Below the pieces are notes generated by a model, which did no database searches, was not told the origin of the DNA, and was given only the letters and a program-made list of their open reading frames with translations. A stretch of 64,000 bases of DNA. Origin: Nitrosomonadaceae bacterium. Its GTDB lineage: Bacteria > Pseudomonadota > Gammaproteobacteria > Burkholderiales > Nitrosomonadaceae. How positions within the stretch are numbered: the first letter of the stretch is position 1; each line of letters begins with the position of its first letter. The position numbers were made by a program, and so were the translations under genes. Of this stretch, positions 37,566 through 46,398 are shown in pieces. The stretch spans positions 25,565 through 89,564 of the forward strand of contig JAUSLF010000076.1 in NCBI GenBank assembly GCA_030646695.1. The letters are read 5' to 3'.

Positions 37566-38655
37566 ACCGATCAGCATTGCCGAACGACATCCCGCCAGGT
37601 ACTGGCATCGGCTGGACGACGGCCGTATCCAGTGCGACCTATGTCCGCGCGACTGCAAGCTGCATGAGGGACAGCGCGGCGCATGCTTCGTGCGCGGACG
37701 AGTCGGCGATGCGATGGTGCTCACAACTTACGGACGATCTTCCGGATTTTGTGTCGATCCGATCGAGAAAAAACCGCTCAACCATTTCTATCCCGGCAGC
37801 AGCATCCTGTCGTTCGGCACGGCAGGCTGCAATCTCGCCTGTAAATTTTGCCAGAACTGGGATATTTCCAAATCACGCAGCTTCGACAAGCTCGCCGACC
37901 AGGCCAGCCCGGAAGCCATCGCGCGCAGCGCCGAGGAACTCGACTGCAAGAGCGTCGCCTTCACCTACAATGACCCGGTGATCTTCGCTGAATATGCGAT
38001 GGACGTAGCCGATGCCTGTCACGCACGCGGCATCAAGGCGGTGGCAGTCACGGCAGGTTATATCCACGACCAGCCGCGGCGCGATTTCTTTGCCAAAATA
38101 GATGCGGCTAATGTTGACCTCAAGGCGTTCACCGACGAGTTCTATGTCAAACAAACCGGCGCGCACCTGCAACCGGTGCTGGATACACTGAAATATCTCA
38201 GGCAGGAAACAGACGTATGGGTCGAACTGACCACGCTGCTAATCCCCGGCCTCAACGATTCGGCAGATGAGATCGGCAAAATGAGCGAGTGGATCGTCAG
38301 GGAACTCGGCGTGGACGTGCCACTGCACTTTTCTGCCTTTCATCCGGACTACAAGATGACCAATATTCCCGCCACCCCGGCAGAAACGCTGATACAGGCA
38401 CGTCAAATCGCCCGGGCGGCAGGGCTGCTGTATGTCTATACTGGCAATGTGCATAACCGCGAGGGGGATACCACGTACTGCCCGTCATGCCACAGCGCCC
38501 TGATCGTGCGCGACTGGTATGAAATCGAACAATACCGCCTCACGCCCGACGGCCATTGTCCGGACTGCGATACCCGCATTGCCGGACGCTTTGAGAAATT
38601 CACGGGGCAGTTTGGCAGGCGGCGCATCCCCATTGCAATAGGAGAGGCTACATGA
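37558..38655 (+). CDS. amrS: AmmeMemoRadiSam system radical SAM enzyme
   Basis: 365 residues, relative of pyruvate formate-lyase activases. The cluster motif is CNLACKFCQNW (Cys-x3-Cys-x2-Cys, about residue 90). An N-terminal CDLCPRDCKL and a C-terminal zinc ribbon (CPSCHSALI, CPDCDTRIAG) add cysteine sites. The target it modifies is unknown. It starts ATGGATGA, overlapping the amrA stop. The first 23 codons recur as a fragment at 9459-9533. Confidence 0.92.
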   Translation: MDEPISIAERHPARYWHRLDDGRIQCDLCPRDCKLHEGQRGACFVRGRVGDAMVLTTYGRSSGFCVDPIEKKPLNHFYPGSSILSFGTAGCNLACKFCQNWDISKSRSFDKLADQASPEAIARSAEELDCKSVAFTYNDPVIFAEYAMDVADACHARGIKAVAVTAGYIHDQPRRDFFAKIDAANVDLKAFTDEFYVKQTGAHLQPVLDTLKYLRQETDVWVELTTLLIPGLNDSADEIGKMSEWIVRELGVDVPLHFSAFHPDYKMTNIPATPAETLIQARQIARAAGLLYVYTGNVHNREGDTTYCPSCHSALIVRDWYEIEQYRLTPDGHCPDCDTRIAGRFEKFTGQFGRRRIPIAIGEAT

Positions 38656-39278
38656 GCAGCGTACATATTCCGGCCGATGGTGTCGAACTCGACGGCGAAC
38701 TGGTGTTGCCGCCGTCCGCGACCGGGGTGGTGCTGTTCGCGCATGGCAGCGGTAGCAGCCGCTTCAGTCCACGCAACACCTTTGTTGCCGAAGTGCTGCA
38801 ACAACACGGCATCGGCACCCTGCTATTCGACCTGCTGACACGCGCAGAGGATCAGGATTATGCCACGCGCTTTGACATTGATCTGCTGACGCGGCGACTG
38901 CTGGCCGCCACTGCCTGGCTGCAGGCCAACCCACAGACGCAAACCCTGCACATCGGCTATTTCGGCGCCAGCACCGGCGCAGCAGCGGCGTTGCAGGCAG
39001 CAGCAGAAATGGGAAACAAGATCGCCGCCGTGGTATCACGCGGCGGCCGTCCCGACCTGGCTGGAGAAACCGCCTTGAGCCAGGTGACTGCGCCGACCCT
39101 GCTCATCGTCGGCAGCGCAGACTACGGTGTGATCGAGCTGAACCAGCAAGCCTACGCACTGCTGCACTGCGAAAAGAAACTGACCCTGATCGCCGGTGCG
39201 ACCCATTTATTCGAAGAATCCGGCACGTTGGAACAGGCTGCGCACAGTGCAGCCAACTGGTTCGCGCAGCGCCTGTAA
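38652..39278 (+). CDS. Alpha/beta hydrolase, dienelactone-hydrolase-like
   Basis: 208 residues. The nucleophile elbow is GASTGAA near residue 107, an Asp lies in GSADYGVIE, and a His lies in AGATHLFEE. The N-terminus has VVLFAHGSGSSR. The substrate is unknown. Its ATG overlaps the amrS stop (ATGA), so it is the fourth gene of the operon. It abuts the convergent RNA methyltransferase stop with no spacer. Confidence 0.85.
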   Translation: MSSVHIPADGVELDGELVLPPSATGVVLFAHGSGSSRFSPRNTFVAEVLQQHGIGTLLFDLLTRAEDQDYATRFDIDLLTRRLLAATAWLQANPQTQTLHIGYFGASTGAAAALQAAAEMGNKIAAVVSRGGRPDLAGETALSQVTAPTLLIVGSADYGVIELNQQAYALLHCEKKLTLIAGATHLFEESGTLEQAAHSAANWFAQRL

Positions 39279-40082
39279 TTATTCCGCAACGCTCGCGTTC
39301 TGCCGCACCCGCTCGAAAAAACACACCGCCGCCGCTGCCGCTGCATTCAAAGATTCCGTGCCGCCCGGCATGGGGATGCTGACTTGCTCGCTGACCGCCT
39401 GCAGCACTGCCTCTGACAGGCCCGCCCCTTCGTTACCGAACACGAATGCCAGCGGCCCGCTCAGGCGGATCTGATAAAGGCTGGTTTTCGCCTGCAGCGT
39501 GGTGGCGATCACCTTGCCGTTGAATTCCCGCGCCACTTTTGCCAGATCGGATTGTTCGTGGATGCGCAACTGGAAATGCGCTCCCATCGCGGCGCGCAGC
39601 GTTTTGGGCGACCAGGAATCGGCGCAGCCGGCGGACAGATAGGCGTCGCTTGCACCGGCAGCGGCGGCAGAGCGCAGGATCGAACCAAGATTGCCGGGGT
39701 CTTGAATGGCTTCAAGCAGCACGCTGAAACTCTTGCCCTGATATACAGGGATGACATCGTGCATGGGAATGGCTATCAGCGCGATGATGCCGCTGGGGGT
39801 TTTGACCGGAGAGATTGTGCGGAACAAAACATCGCTCAGTACCACCACCGGCACTGCCTGCTCCGTCCCCAGTTGCGCCAGTAAGTGTTTTATTTCTTCA
39901 TTGTCGCTCGCCGACTCACCGATAACCAGGCTTTGCGGCAATCCCAGCGCAGCATGATGGGCAGTGATCAGATGCGCGCCGTCCAGCAGCGTCAACCCGC
40001 TGGTTCTGCGCTGCGCAGCGGATTGCGCCAGCTTGACGAACTGCTTGAACAAAGGATTCTCACGAGAACTGATGGATTTCAC
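39279..40082 (-). CDS. SpoU/TrmH-family RNA 2'-O-methyltransferase
   Basis: 267 residues. The N-terminal substrate-binding part has SISSRENPLFK. The knotted C-terminal SPOUT domain has the SAM motifs DPGNLGSILRSAAAAG, VFGNEGAGLSEAV and ESLNAAAAAAVCFFE. It should methylate a ribose in rRNA or tRNA; the target site is not readable. No linked housekeeping genes on this strand. Confidence 0.9.
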   Translation of the reverse strand: MKSISSRENPLFKQFVKLAQSAAQRRTSGLTLLDGAHLITAHHAALGLPQSLVIGESASDNEEIKHLLAQLGTEQAVPVVVLSDVLFRTISPVKTPSGIIALIAIPMHDVIPVYQGKSFSVLLEAIQDPGNLGSILRSAAAAGASDAYLSAGCADSWSPKTLRAAMGAHFQLRIHEQSDLAKVAREFNGKVIATTLQAKTSLYQIRLSGPLAFVFGNEGAGLSEAVLQAVSEQVSIPMPGGTESLNAAAAAAVCFFERVRQNASVAE

Positions 40083-40172
40083 GGGTCACTCGGGCAAGTC
40101 GATTTTCCAGGACATCCGCTGTTATACGCATAGCGCATCATCTTGTCCATGCGGCGTCCATGCGGATCGTTC

Positions 40173-40297
40173 ATTCCAATTCCAGTTCGAAAGTGAAACG
40201 AGGCAATGACGAACGAACGCCGCAGACAGTACTAGTAGTACGGCAAAGCGAGAGTGAGGATATCAACAAAGTGTCACTGATGAAATGGAATTGGAAT
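40173..40297. repeat. 125-base MITE-like element with imperfect terminal inverted repeats
   Basis: The 24-base ends 40173-40196 and 40274-40297 are inverted copies (20 of 24; outer ATTCCAATTCCA is exact). The inside has a small palindrome GTACTAGTAGTAC. Its right end includes the first base of the stop codon of the diiron gene. No clear target duplication. Confidence 0.5.
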
Positions 40298-41520
40298 CAC
40301 ATGAAATTGCGCGTATGCAAGGCTGCCAAATGGAGTGCGGCTTCTTTCTCAAAGCCGAGCCTTTCCAGCCGCACCCGCCTTCCTTCGGCCATATCCGCAA
40401 TCAACTGCTGCACCCGGACGTAGCCTGCGGCGATAGCCTGCGGGGTGAATTCGCCGGCCGCGATCAGGATCAGCGCATCGAATACTTCCTCGTTGAGCCC
40501 GGCGGTATCCGCCAAGGCGTCATTGCGCGATTGCACCGCGTTGGCCAGCCGCATGCGAAACTGCGGCTCCTGCTGCAGCCGCCACAGCAAGTGGGACATG
40601 CCAAAAGCCACATGGCGCGCTTCATCCCTCGCCGTCAGACGGGCGATCTGCCGCGTCACCGGGTCGGGCGCATGGGCCTGGAGAAAGTTGAGCAGGCTGA
40701 CGAAAGTGCCCTCACCCAGCACTGACAGCAAAAAGCCGGCAACAGAAAAATCAGATTCATCCAGCAGGGTTTTGAGCGAAGCCTGCCCACCGGCGGTGGA
40801 CAGAGCCGGCTCTCTCCCTTTCAGGCGCAAGCGGCGGGTAAAGACCTCGATATGGCGTGCCTCGTCGGCCACCTGGATCGCAAGCAACGCTTGTATTTCG
40901 CGGAAATGCGGATGCAACTGGCCGAGAAACCGCGCCGGCACGACCAAAGCGGCCACTTCGTTTTCGATCAGGTAAGTCATCAACTGCACCACCGCATCTT
41001 CCACCACAACGGGAAGATCGAATGGTTCGTTCCAGTCTATCGCCGTAGCGGGATTCCATTGTGCCGCCACCGCCTGCGCATACAGCACGGCGGCGGTATC
41101 AGCCCAGATCTCGTCTTTGCGGTCGAGCCGGAAATGAATATCCGGCGCACCCGCTTCCACCGTCGCCCCCCTTGCCGCCAGCCCCCAGCAAGACAAGGCT
41201 TGATCTGCAACCGCGCCAGTCAGCGCCGCATCGCTGTGTCCGGCATGCGCGGCACCATGCCAGCGGCCGGCATCGGCAGCGCCCCGAATCACCGTGGCAA
41301 CCAGACGTCCGTCCTGCTGCAGCATGCTCACGCCGTGGCCTTGCGCGCGGCACCATGCCGACAACTGCGTTTCCCAGCCGGGGCTGCTGCCAACCACGCG
41401 CAGCTCGCCGCCGGGCGGGATTGCACGCAGGCCATACTTGACCAGCAGATGAGCGCCGGCATCCAGCCCCAGATTCTCAATATCTATAATCGGTAGCAAG
41501 TATATTTCCTTCTGCATCAT
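40297..41520 (-). CDS. TusA-like / ferritin-like diiron fusion protein
   Basis: About 407 residues. The N-terminal 70 resemble a TusA/SirA fold (IENLGLDAGAHLLVKYGLRA, then PPGGELRVV and AWCRAQGH), but the active CPxP motif is replaced by DAGA. The C-terminal part is a four-helix diiron domain with LIENEVAALVV, VADEARHIEVF, LGEGTFVSLL and RDEARHVAFG, giving two E-x2-H motifs. It could be an oxygenase or oxidase with a binding domain. Start ATG 41520 is uncertain (41535 and 41517 are possible); it overlaps the PhnD-like gene by about 44 bases. Function not known. Confidence 0.75.
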   Translation of the reverse strand: MMQKEIYLLPIIDIENLGLDAGAHLLVKYGLRAIPPGGELRVVGSSPGWETQLSAWCRAQGHGVSMLQQDGRLVATVIRGAADAGRWHGAAHAGHSDAALTGAVADQALSCWGLAARGATVEAGAPDIHFRLDRKDEIWADTAAVLYAQAVAAQWNPATAIDWNEPFDLPVVVEDAVVQLMTYLIENEVAALVVPARFLGQLHPHFREIQALLAIQVADEARHIEVFTRRLRLKGREPALSTAGGQASLKTLLDESDFSVAGFLLSVLGEGTFVSLLNFLQAHAPDPVTRQIARLTARDEARHVAFGMSHLLWRLQQEPQFRMRLANAVQSRNDALADTAGLNEEVFDALILIAAGEFTPQAIAAGYVRVQQLIADMAEGRRVRLERLGFEKEAALHLAALHTRNFM

Positions 41521-42352
41521 AGAATTTCTCGTCATCCACCGCCCGCATCAGCAAATCGTAACCGCTGGTGCGGCCGGGTAGCCATGCCTTGAGTCCTTCC
41601 AGTTCCAGCAGCGGCCTTACCTGAGCATCCTGCCAGTCCATCGCCAGCAGCAACTCGGTGAACCGCGCCGCCATTTCTCCGCTTGCCGCGGATATGCCTG
41701 AGATCAAGGTAAAGTTGCAGTGATCGTAGCTGCCGCTGCGCGCCACGATCCGCGTGGCGCCTGCCGGCAGTATGCCCTCGCGCGCGAAAGCAAGGTAATT
41801 GCCGTCGATCATCCAGGCAGCGTCGATCTCCCCCGCCATCAGGGCCAGCGCCGCCGCACGCTCGCCGCCTATATGGTCGCCGTGCTTGCCGCTCAGTTCA
41901 TCGAAACGCCGCGCCGTATAATCACGCCCGGCAAGCAATCCTTGCGCACGCAGATGATCGCGCGGAATCAGGTTGGCCTGGGGTGAATCCAGCGCGCCGA
42001 AACCGATCACTTGCCCCGCCAGAGCGGACAGATCTTCTGTGGTTGCGACACGAGAACCGGACCGCGCTATCAGCACTGAACAAAGATCGCGGTCGCTGTC
42101 ACGCATCGCCAGCGCGCGCGCCTCAAGCCCGCGCGCACGTGCCATGCGATCTACCCTGACCCAGGCCAGCGGTGAATTCCAGGCCAGATCGATGCTGCCA
42201 TCGAGCTGCGCTTCCACCTGGCGCTCGTAATTGGAATAGAGAATGTAATCAAATTCGAAATCGTGCCGCCGGAAATATTCCTTGAATCCTTCCCAGATGG
42301 TCACCACTTTCGGTGCATAGGCAACCGCACCCAGCAGCAATGGTTTTGCCAT
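41477..42352 (-). CDS. PhnD-like binding-fold protein without signal peptide
   Basis: 291 residues of the phosphate/phosphonate-type periplasmic binding fold (DFEFDYILYSNYERQVEAQLDG, DLAWNSPLAWV, VIGFGALDSPQANLIP, GEIDAAWMIDGN). It starts MAKPLLLGAVAYAPKV with no signal peptide or lipobox, and no permease or ATPase gene is near. It is therefore probably cytosolic, perhaps an enzyme or carrier. AGGAAG lies before the ATG, 10 bases after the acyl-CoA dehydrogenase-like gene. Confidence 0.8.
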   Translation of the reverse strand: MAKPLLLGAVAYAPKVVTIWEGFKEYFRRHDFEFDYILYSNYERQVEAQLDGSIDLAWNSPLAWVRVDRMARARGLEARALAMRDSDRDLCSVLIARSGSRVATTEDLSALAGQVIGFGALDSPQANLIPRDHLRAQGLLAGRDYTARRFDELSGKHGDHIGGERAAALALMAGEIDAAWMIDGNYLAFAREGILPAGATRIVARSGSYDHCNFTLISGISAASGEMAARFTELLLAMDWQDAQVRPLLELEGLKAWLPGRTSGYDLLMRAVDDEKFYDAEGNILATDYRY

Positions 42353-42362
42353 TTCGCGCTTC

Positions 42363-43481
42363 CTAATCAAACACCGGCATGCCGCAAACGGCTTTGCCGA
42401 TGAAATCAAACAGCACATCGGAAGTCGGCGCCATGACCGAGGCTGCACGCGCATCACGGAAATAGCGCTCGACACCCACATCCCTGCGGAATGCGGCGCC
42501 ACCGCACACGCGCATGGCGACATCGGTGACTTCCAGCGCAGCTTCAGCCGCAGCCGCTTTGGTCTGCATCACCCGCAGCATCGCATCGGCACGGCCACCG
42601 GCCAGCGCCGCCAGGGTATCGTCGCGCAGGGTGCGCGCCATGTCGGCACGGATGCGCGCACGTGCAAGGTAAGCCCTGATGGTGGGCAGATCTGCCAGCG
42701 CACTGCCCAGATGTTCAAATTTGCTGGCGCTCGCATGGGCACATGCACGTTCGAGCGCTGCCTCCATTATTCCTTGCGAACAGGAAGCGATCAGGACCGA
42801 GAACACCGGCAGCACTGCACCGAGCATGATGTCGAAGCCGCCGCCGTCGCTGCCCAGCATGGCGGATGCAGGCAGCCGCAGCGCTTTGCAGGAAAGTGGG
42901 GAGGAACCGTTGCCGCGCAGACCCATGCCGTCGAACAGTTGGGGCTGGCTCAAACCCTCTGTCTTGCTGCCGACCAGCCACAAAGTGCTGGCGCCAGCAG
43001 CTTTAACCGGGGGCGATGACCACACGTAGGAATCAGCCTCGCCTGCGGCAGTCACCATGGTCTTGTCGCAATCGAGCAGATAAGCATCGCCGTCCGGGCG
43101 GGTGCTGCCAACCGACGCCCAGAAGTGGCTGCGGGAACCCATATCGGACCAGGCCAAAGTTGTCAGGTGCTGGCCCGCAGCAATTTCGCGCCGGATCGAG
43201 TCGGCACCAAACTTCTCAATCACGGTTGTGCCGCAATAATGCATGGTCACGACCATGGCGGTGGAAGGGCATGCTCTGGCAATATGCTCGACCACCTGCG
43301 CTGCCGCGGCCAGATCGAACCCCATGCCACCCACCCCGGTCGCACTGACCAGGCCTAACAAGCCGGTTTCGCCGAGTGCGGCAATGGCGGTACGCGGAAA
43401 CACGGCATCGCGATCCGTGGCAACTGCCGCCGGTTCGATGATGTCGCGGATAACGGTATCGAGTTTTTCAAGATATGGCAT
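42363..43481 (-). CDS. Acyl-CoA dehydrogenase-like flavoprotein
   Basis: 372 residues from the ATG at 43481, with the three-part ACAD fold (GVGGMGFDLAAAAQVVEHIARACPS, FAD region LAWSDMGSRSHF, C-terminal helices with MRVCGGAAFRRDVGVERYFRDARA). Where classical dehydrogenases have the catalytic Glu (YEGT) this protein has MAPTSD. It may thus be a monooxygenase or other ACAD-fold enzyme rather than a beta-oxidation enzyme. It is the first gene of a three-gene run. Confidence 0.85.
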   Translation of the reverse strand: MPYLEKLDTVIRDIIEPAAVATDRDAVFPRTAIAALGETGLLGLVSATGVGGMGFDLAAAAQVVEHIARACPSTAMVVTMHYCGTTVIEKFGADSIRREIAAGQHLTTLAWSDMGSRSHFWASVGSTRPDGDAYLLDCDKTMVTAAGEADSYVWSSPPVKAAGASTLWLVGSKTEGLSQPQLFDGMGLRGNGSSPLSCKALRLPASAMLGSDGGGFDIMLGAVLPVFSVLIASCSQGIMEAALERACAHASASKFEHLGSALADLPTIRAYLARARIRADMARTLRDDTLAALAGGRADAMLRVMQTKAAAAEAALEVTDVAMRVCGGAAFRRDVGVERYFRDARAASVMAPTSDVLFDFIGKAVCGMPVFD

Positions 43482-43938
43482 GGCTACCCTTGCACAGAAA
43501 AAATAGGGCGCTGCCGGATGACACGATAAAACAGACAAGGTCCTTGCTGTCGCGAAATAAAAATCGCGCAACAGGAATCAGGATTGGATGCTACGGTTGT
43601 TGGCACACCTCAATCTGTCTGCTGACCTGCACGTTGGCAGCGCTTGGAACGGCACATCCCATCGTGCTTTTTCTCCGGTCAGCCACACACTGGCCGTCTG
43701 ACCCGACTCGCTCCCGTCAGGAAGGTCAAATCGGCGTTACGGCGGACCAAGCGGAGACAAGCACAACAGTCGCAGCATTTTACCAGAAGCAGCAGTCATG
43801 CAGTCCAGAAACCAGAGAGTTCTCTGGCTGGCTTGAGCAAACCGATCAAGCAGGATCGAATTTACAGCACAGTTTTGACCCGGCCTCCGCACTTGCGTTA
43901 GCATTGCTACATAAGCGGTAACTCAGGAGGATTGAATT
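43482..43938. other. 457-base region with no supported gene
   Basis: It includes the promoter of the flavoprotein gene and the leader of the decayed antitoxin (AGGAGG at 43925-43930). Open frames here are short, without domain resemblance or good ribosome sites. I see nothing else in it. Confidence 0.55.
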
Positions 43939-44168
43939 ATGGGTACGCCAGTCAGAATCGACGACGATCTTTACACACAAGCCAAAACAGAAGCCGCAGC
44001 AGAACACCGCACCACATCGCCGGCCAAATTGAATTTTGGGCCAAGGTTGGGCGCGCCGCATTGGACAACCCAGACCTGCCGGTGAGCTTCATCGCTGAAT
44101 CGCTCGTCTCCATGGCGGAACCGCATGATAGCGCCACTCCTTTCGTACCACGCAACCGTCGCGCATGA
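43939..44168 (+). pseudogene. Frameshifted ParD-like antitoxin
   Basis: After a strong AGGAGG site the frame starts MGTPVRIDDDLYTQAKTEAA, a typical beginning. The second half, AGQIEFWAKVGRAALDNPDL...TPFVPRNRRA, is in another frame. The shift lies near 44005-44020, where a two-base duplication (ACCACATC instead of ACCATC) would explain it. The whole protein would be about 76 residues. The locus is decayed. Confidence 0.75.
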
Positions 44169-44336
44169 GCTACGCGGTCGTGCAAACCCGCCGCCTTGGG
44201 TGGCAGTACAAAAACTGCACAATAACATAGCTGAGAATGTGGATAACGCCGCTCAGTCTATCGCGGACAGCCCATGATGAAGAATGGAAAAACGGTCGGG
44301 CTACATGGAAATTTTTATCGCGATTTGAAACGATGA
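44165..44336 (+). pseudogene. Frameshifted, truncated RelE/ParE-like toxin
   Basis: Starts MSYAVVQTRR, overlapping the antitoxin stop (ATGA). It changes frame near the AAAAA run at 44206-44211 (continuing KLHNNIAENVDNAAQSIADSP), then loses its middle. The tail reads HGNFYRDLKR and stops at 44336, matching the usual toxin C-terminus. About 90 residues would be expected, so an internal piece is deleted. Confidence 0.7.
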
Positions 44337-44402
44337 TTTCTTCAAGGGAGTGTTATATTGCAAGATCTGACCCTTACCCAACTTGTGCATAAAAAAATCT
44401 AG

Positions 44403-44789
44403 ATGGATACCGATCAAAAAGAAAGATATGTCCGGTGGACAAATTATAGGATTACGCATTTATCATATTCAATAAATATCTTTTTAGGATTTGCCGTAGC
44501 ATCACTTGCTTTTTTGATCAACATAAAATTAGAGGGCAAGCCTCATGGCACAGTCCCCATTAATACAGTTATGGTCATGTGGGCAGCCAGCGCATTCCTT
44601 GGTTGCATTGCCACCATCTCGAGACTTCTTGATTTTCGCTATACAGCTCGAAAAATAAAAGATGGTGGCACACTCAATACGTTCATGGCCAAGTATTGCG
44701 GCCCGATCACTATGGGTTGTTTTTGGGGGCAGGTAATTGCGTATACAATTGGCGCGTATTTATTCGTCGCTGGCGTTGTAAGTATATGA
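44403..44789 (+). CDS. Hypothetical membrane protein
   Basis: 128 residues with about three membrane helices (FLGFAVASLAFLINI, VMVMWAASAFLGCIATI, MGCFWGQVIAYTIGAYLFVAGVV). No family recognised. The base composition is more AT-rich than its neighbours, suggesting transfer. The ATG has no clear ribosome site. Confidence 0.6.
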   Translation: MDTDQKERYVRWTNYRITHLSYSINIFLGFAVASLAFLINIKLEGKPHGTVPINTVMVMWAASAFLGCIATISRLLDFRYTARKIKDGGTLNTFMAKYCGPITMGCFWGQVIAYTIGAYLFVAGVVSI

Positions 44790-44821
44790 CTTTACGGCAA
44801 TGAATAGCGGAGGCTGGGACA

Positions 44822-45316
44822 GTGAAAATATTTCTGATAGTAGGTTTAATGTCTATGCTAATCGGATGCAGTAAACCAGATTACAGCAAGCCCCATGAAT
44901 ACCTAAATGCCATCGGTTACGGCGATGGATGGGTCAGTACCGAAAATAATGAAATAAAATTCCATTTAACGAAAGCCCAAATTTACTCTGAACTTGGATC
45001 GGGTAAATGTGAGAAATACTTAAAATCAATAGATGCGGAAAAAATATTTGTAGAAATGGCCGTGACAAATTATCGTATACATACAGAACTGGAGAGCGGG
45101 GATAACATTCCTATCAAATATGCAACGCTTCAGTGTGTTGCTTATCATGGCCAAGACCAAGACTGTGAAACTAAACGACTTGAAGTAGCAAGCAGACGGG
45201 ATAGCGCAGCTTTCTTTCTTCTCACTGTGGGTAGCTGCGATATAAGCAGGGAAATTGGCCAAGCACGCACGTTCTCGCTTGATGATTCAAAGAGCTATAA
45301 ATTTATACCAAAATAA
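44822..45316 (+). CDS. Hypothetical lipoprotein
   Basis: 164 residues. Starting from a GTG at 44822, the N-terminus is KIFLIVGLMSMLIGCSKP, a signal with lipobox LIGC. The mature part has several more cysteines (GKCEKYL, LQCVAYH, DCETK, SCDI) that could form disulfides. AT-rich. No family recognised. It lies 32 bases after the membrane protein, so they may act together. Confidence 0.6.
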   Translation: MKIFLIVGLMSMLIGCSKPDYSKPHEYLNAIGYGDGWVSTENNEIKFHLTKAQIYSELGSGKCEKYLKSIDAEKIFVEMAVTNYRIHTELESGDNIPIKYATLQCVAYHGQDQDCETKRLEVASRRDSAAFFLLTVGSCDISREIGQARTFSLDDSKSYKFIPK

Positions 45317-45474
45317 CGATAGCAGCCAACTATCCTGCATGATAGGCATTACAGTGGGCCGTCACAAAGCTGTGCTTTTACCGTCTAGTTATTGCAGTCC
45401 CTACAGTGGATCCCTCAGTCAAGACGATATTGAGTCGAATTTAAGAAGGCAACCTTTCACATGCAGTGGAACAC

Positions 45475-46359
45475 TCAAGACTTGTCTTGCAACCATCGCT
45501 GCCGCGCATCACGTGCATCGGTGAAAACCTTTTCCAGCGCCTGCCCGTCACCATGCGCCAGCATCTCGCGCAAGTTTGTCAGTTCGTTCTGGTAAGCGTC
45601 GATTTGCTTGAGCAGCGCCTCGCGGTTGGCAAGGCAGATGTCGCGCCACATCTCCGGGGAACTGCCGGCAATGCGGGTGAAGTCACGGAAACCGCTGCCG
45701 GCAAAACGCAGCAGGTCTTCCGGCTTGTCGCCGGCACCGGCGCAGACATGATTCATCAAGGTGAACGCCAGCACATGCGGCAGATGGCTCATTGCGGCGA
45801 GGACTGCGTCGTGCCGGTCGGCGTGCATCTGCGAAACCCGCGCGCCGCAACCCTGCCACAATTCCGTCACCCGCGTCACCGCCTCGGTGCTGGTTTCATC
45901 CAGCGGCGTCAACACCAGATTCTTGTCGCGGAACAGATCGGCGCTGGCTGCAGTTACTCCGCTCAGTTCGGCGCCAGCGATGGGATGGCCGGGAACAAAA
46001 TTCTGCAGATGTCCGGCCAGAAAAGAACGCGCTGCTGCAACCACGTCCTGCTTGGTACTGCCTGCATCGGTCACGATGGTTCCGGCTGCGAGATGGGGAG
46101 AAATTTGCGCCATGATCTTGCCGGTCTGCCCCACCGGCATCGCGAGCAACACCAGATCCGCTCCCTGCAACGCCGACGCAAGATCAGCGGCGATTTCGTC
46201 TATCACCCCCAGCTCACATGCGCGTTGCAGGTTCTCGCGGCTGCGGCCGATGCCGACGACATACCTGACCAGCCCTGCCTTGCGCAGCGCCAGCGCGAAT
46301 GAGCCACCGATCAGGCCGACGCCGATAATCACCAGTTTATTGATCACAACGTTTGCCAT
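45475..46359 (-). CDS. tyrA: Prephenate dehydrogenase
   Basis: NAD(P)-dependent step of tyrosine synthesis. 294 residues. Rossmann loop IIGVGLIGGSFALALRKAG, GHPIAGAELSGV, catalytic His region DRHDAVLAAMSHLPHVLA. Last gene of the aromatic cluster, 39 bases after aroF. Confidence 0.93.
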   Translation of the reverse strand: MANVVINKLVIIGVGLIGGSFALALRKAGLVRYVVGIGRSRENLQRACELGVIDEIAADLASALQGADLVLLAMPVGQTGKIMAQISPHLAAGTIVTDAGSTKQDVVAAARSFLAGHLQNFVPGHPIAGAELSGVTAASADLFRDKNLVLTPLDETSTEAVTRVTELWQGCGARVSQMHADRHDAVLAAMSHLPHVLAFTLMNHVCAGAGDKPEDLLRFAGSGFRDFTRIAGSSPEMWRDICLANREALLKQIDAYQNELTNLREMLAHGDGQALEKVFTDARDARQRWLQDKS

Positions 46360-46398
46360 CTCAAGTAGGGGTTTATCTTGTTCGCGGCGGATTTTTCA

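Noticed and set aside
41477..42352. Phosphonate ABC transporter binding protein
   Set aside because: No signal peptide and no permease or ATPase genes beside it.
42363..43481. Ordinary beta-oxidation acyl-CoA dehydrogenase
   Set aside because: The catalytic Glu motif is missing and no other fatty-acid genes are nearby.
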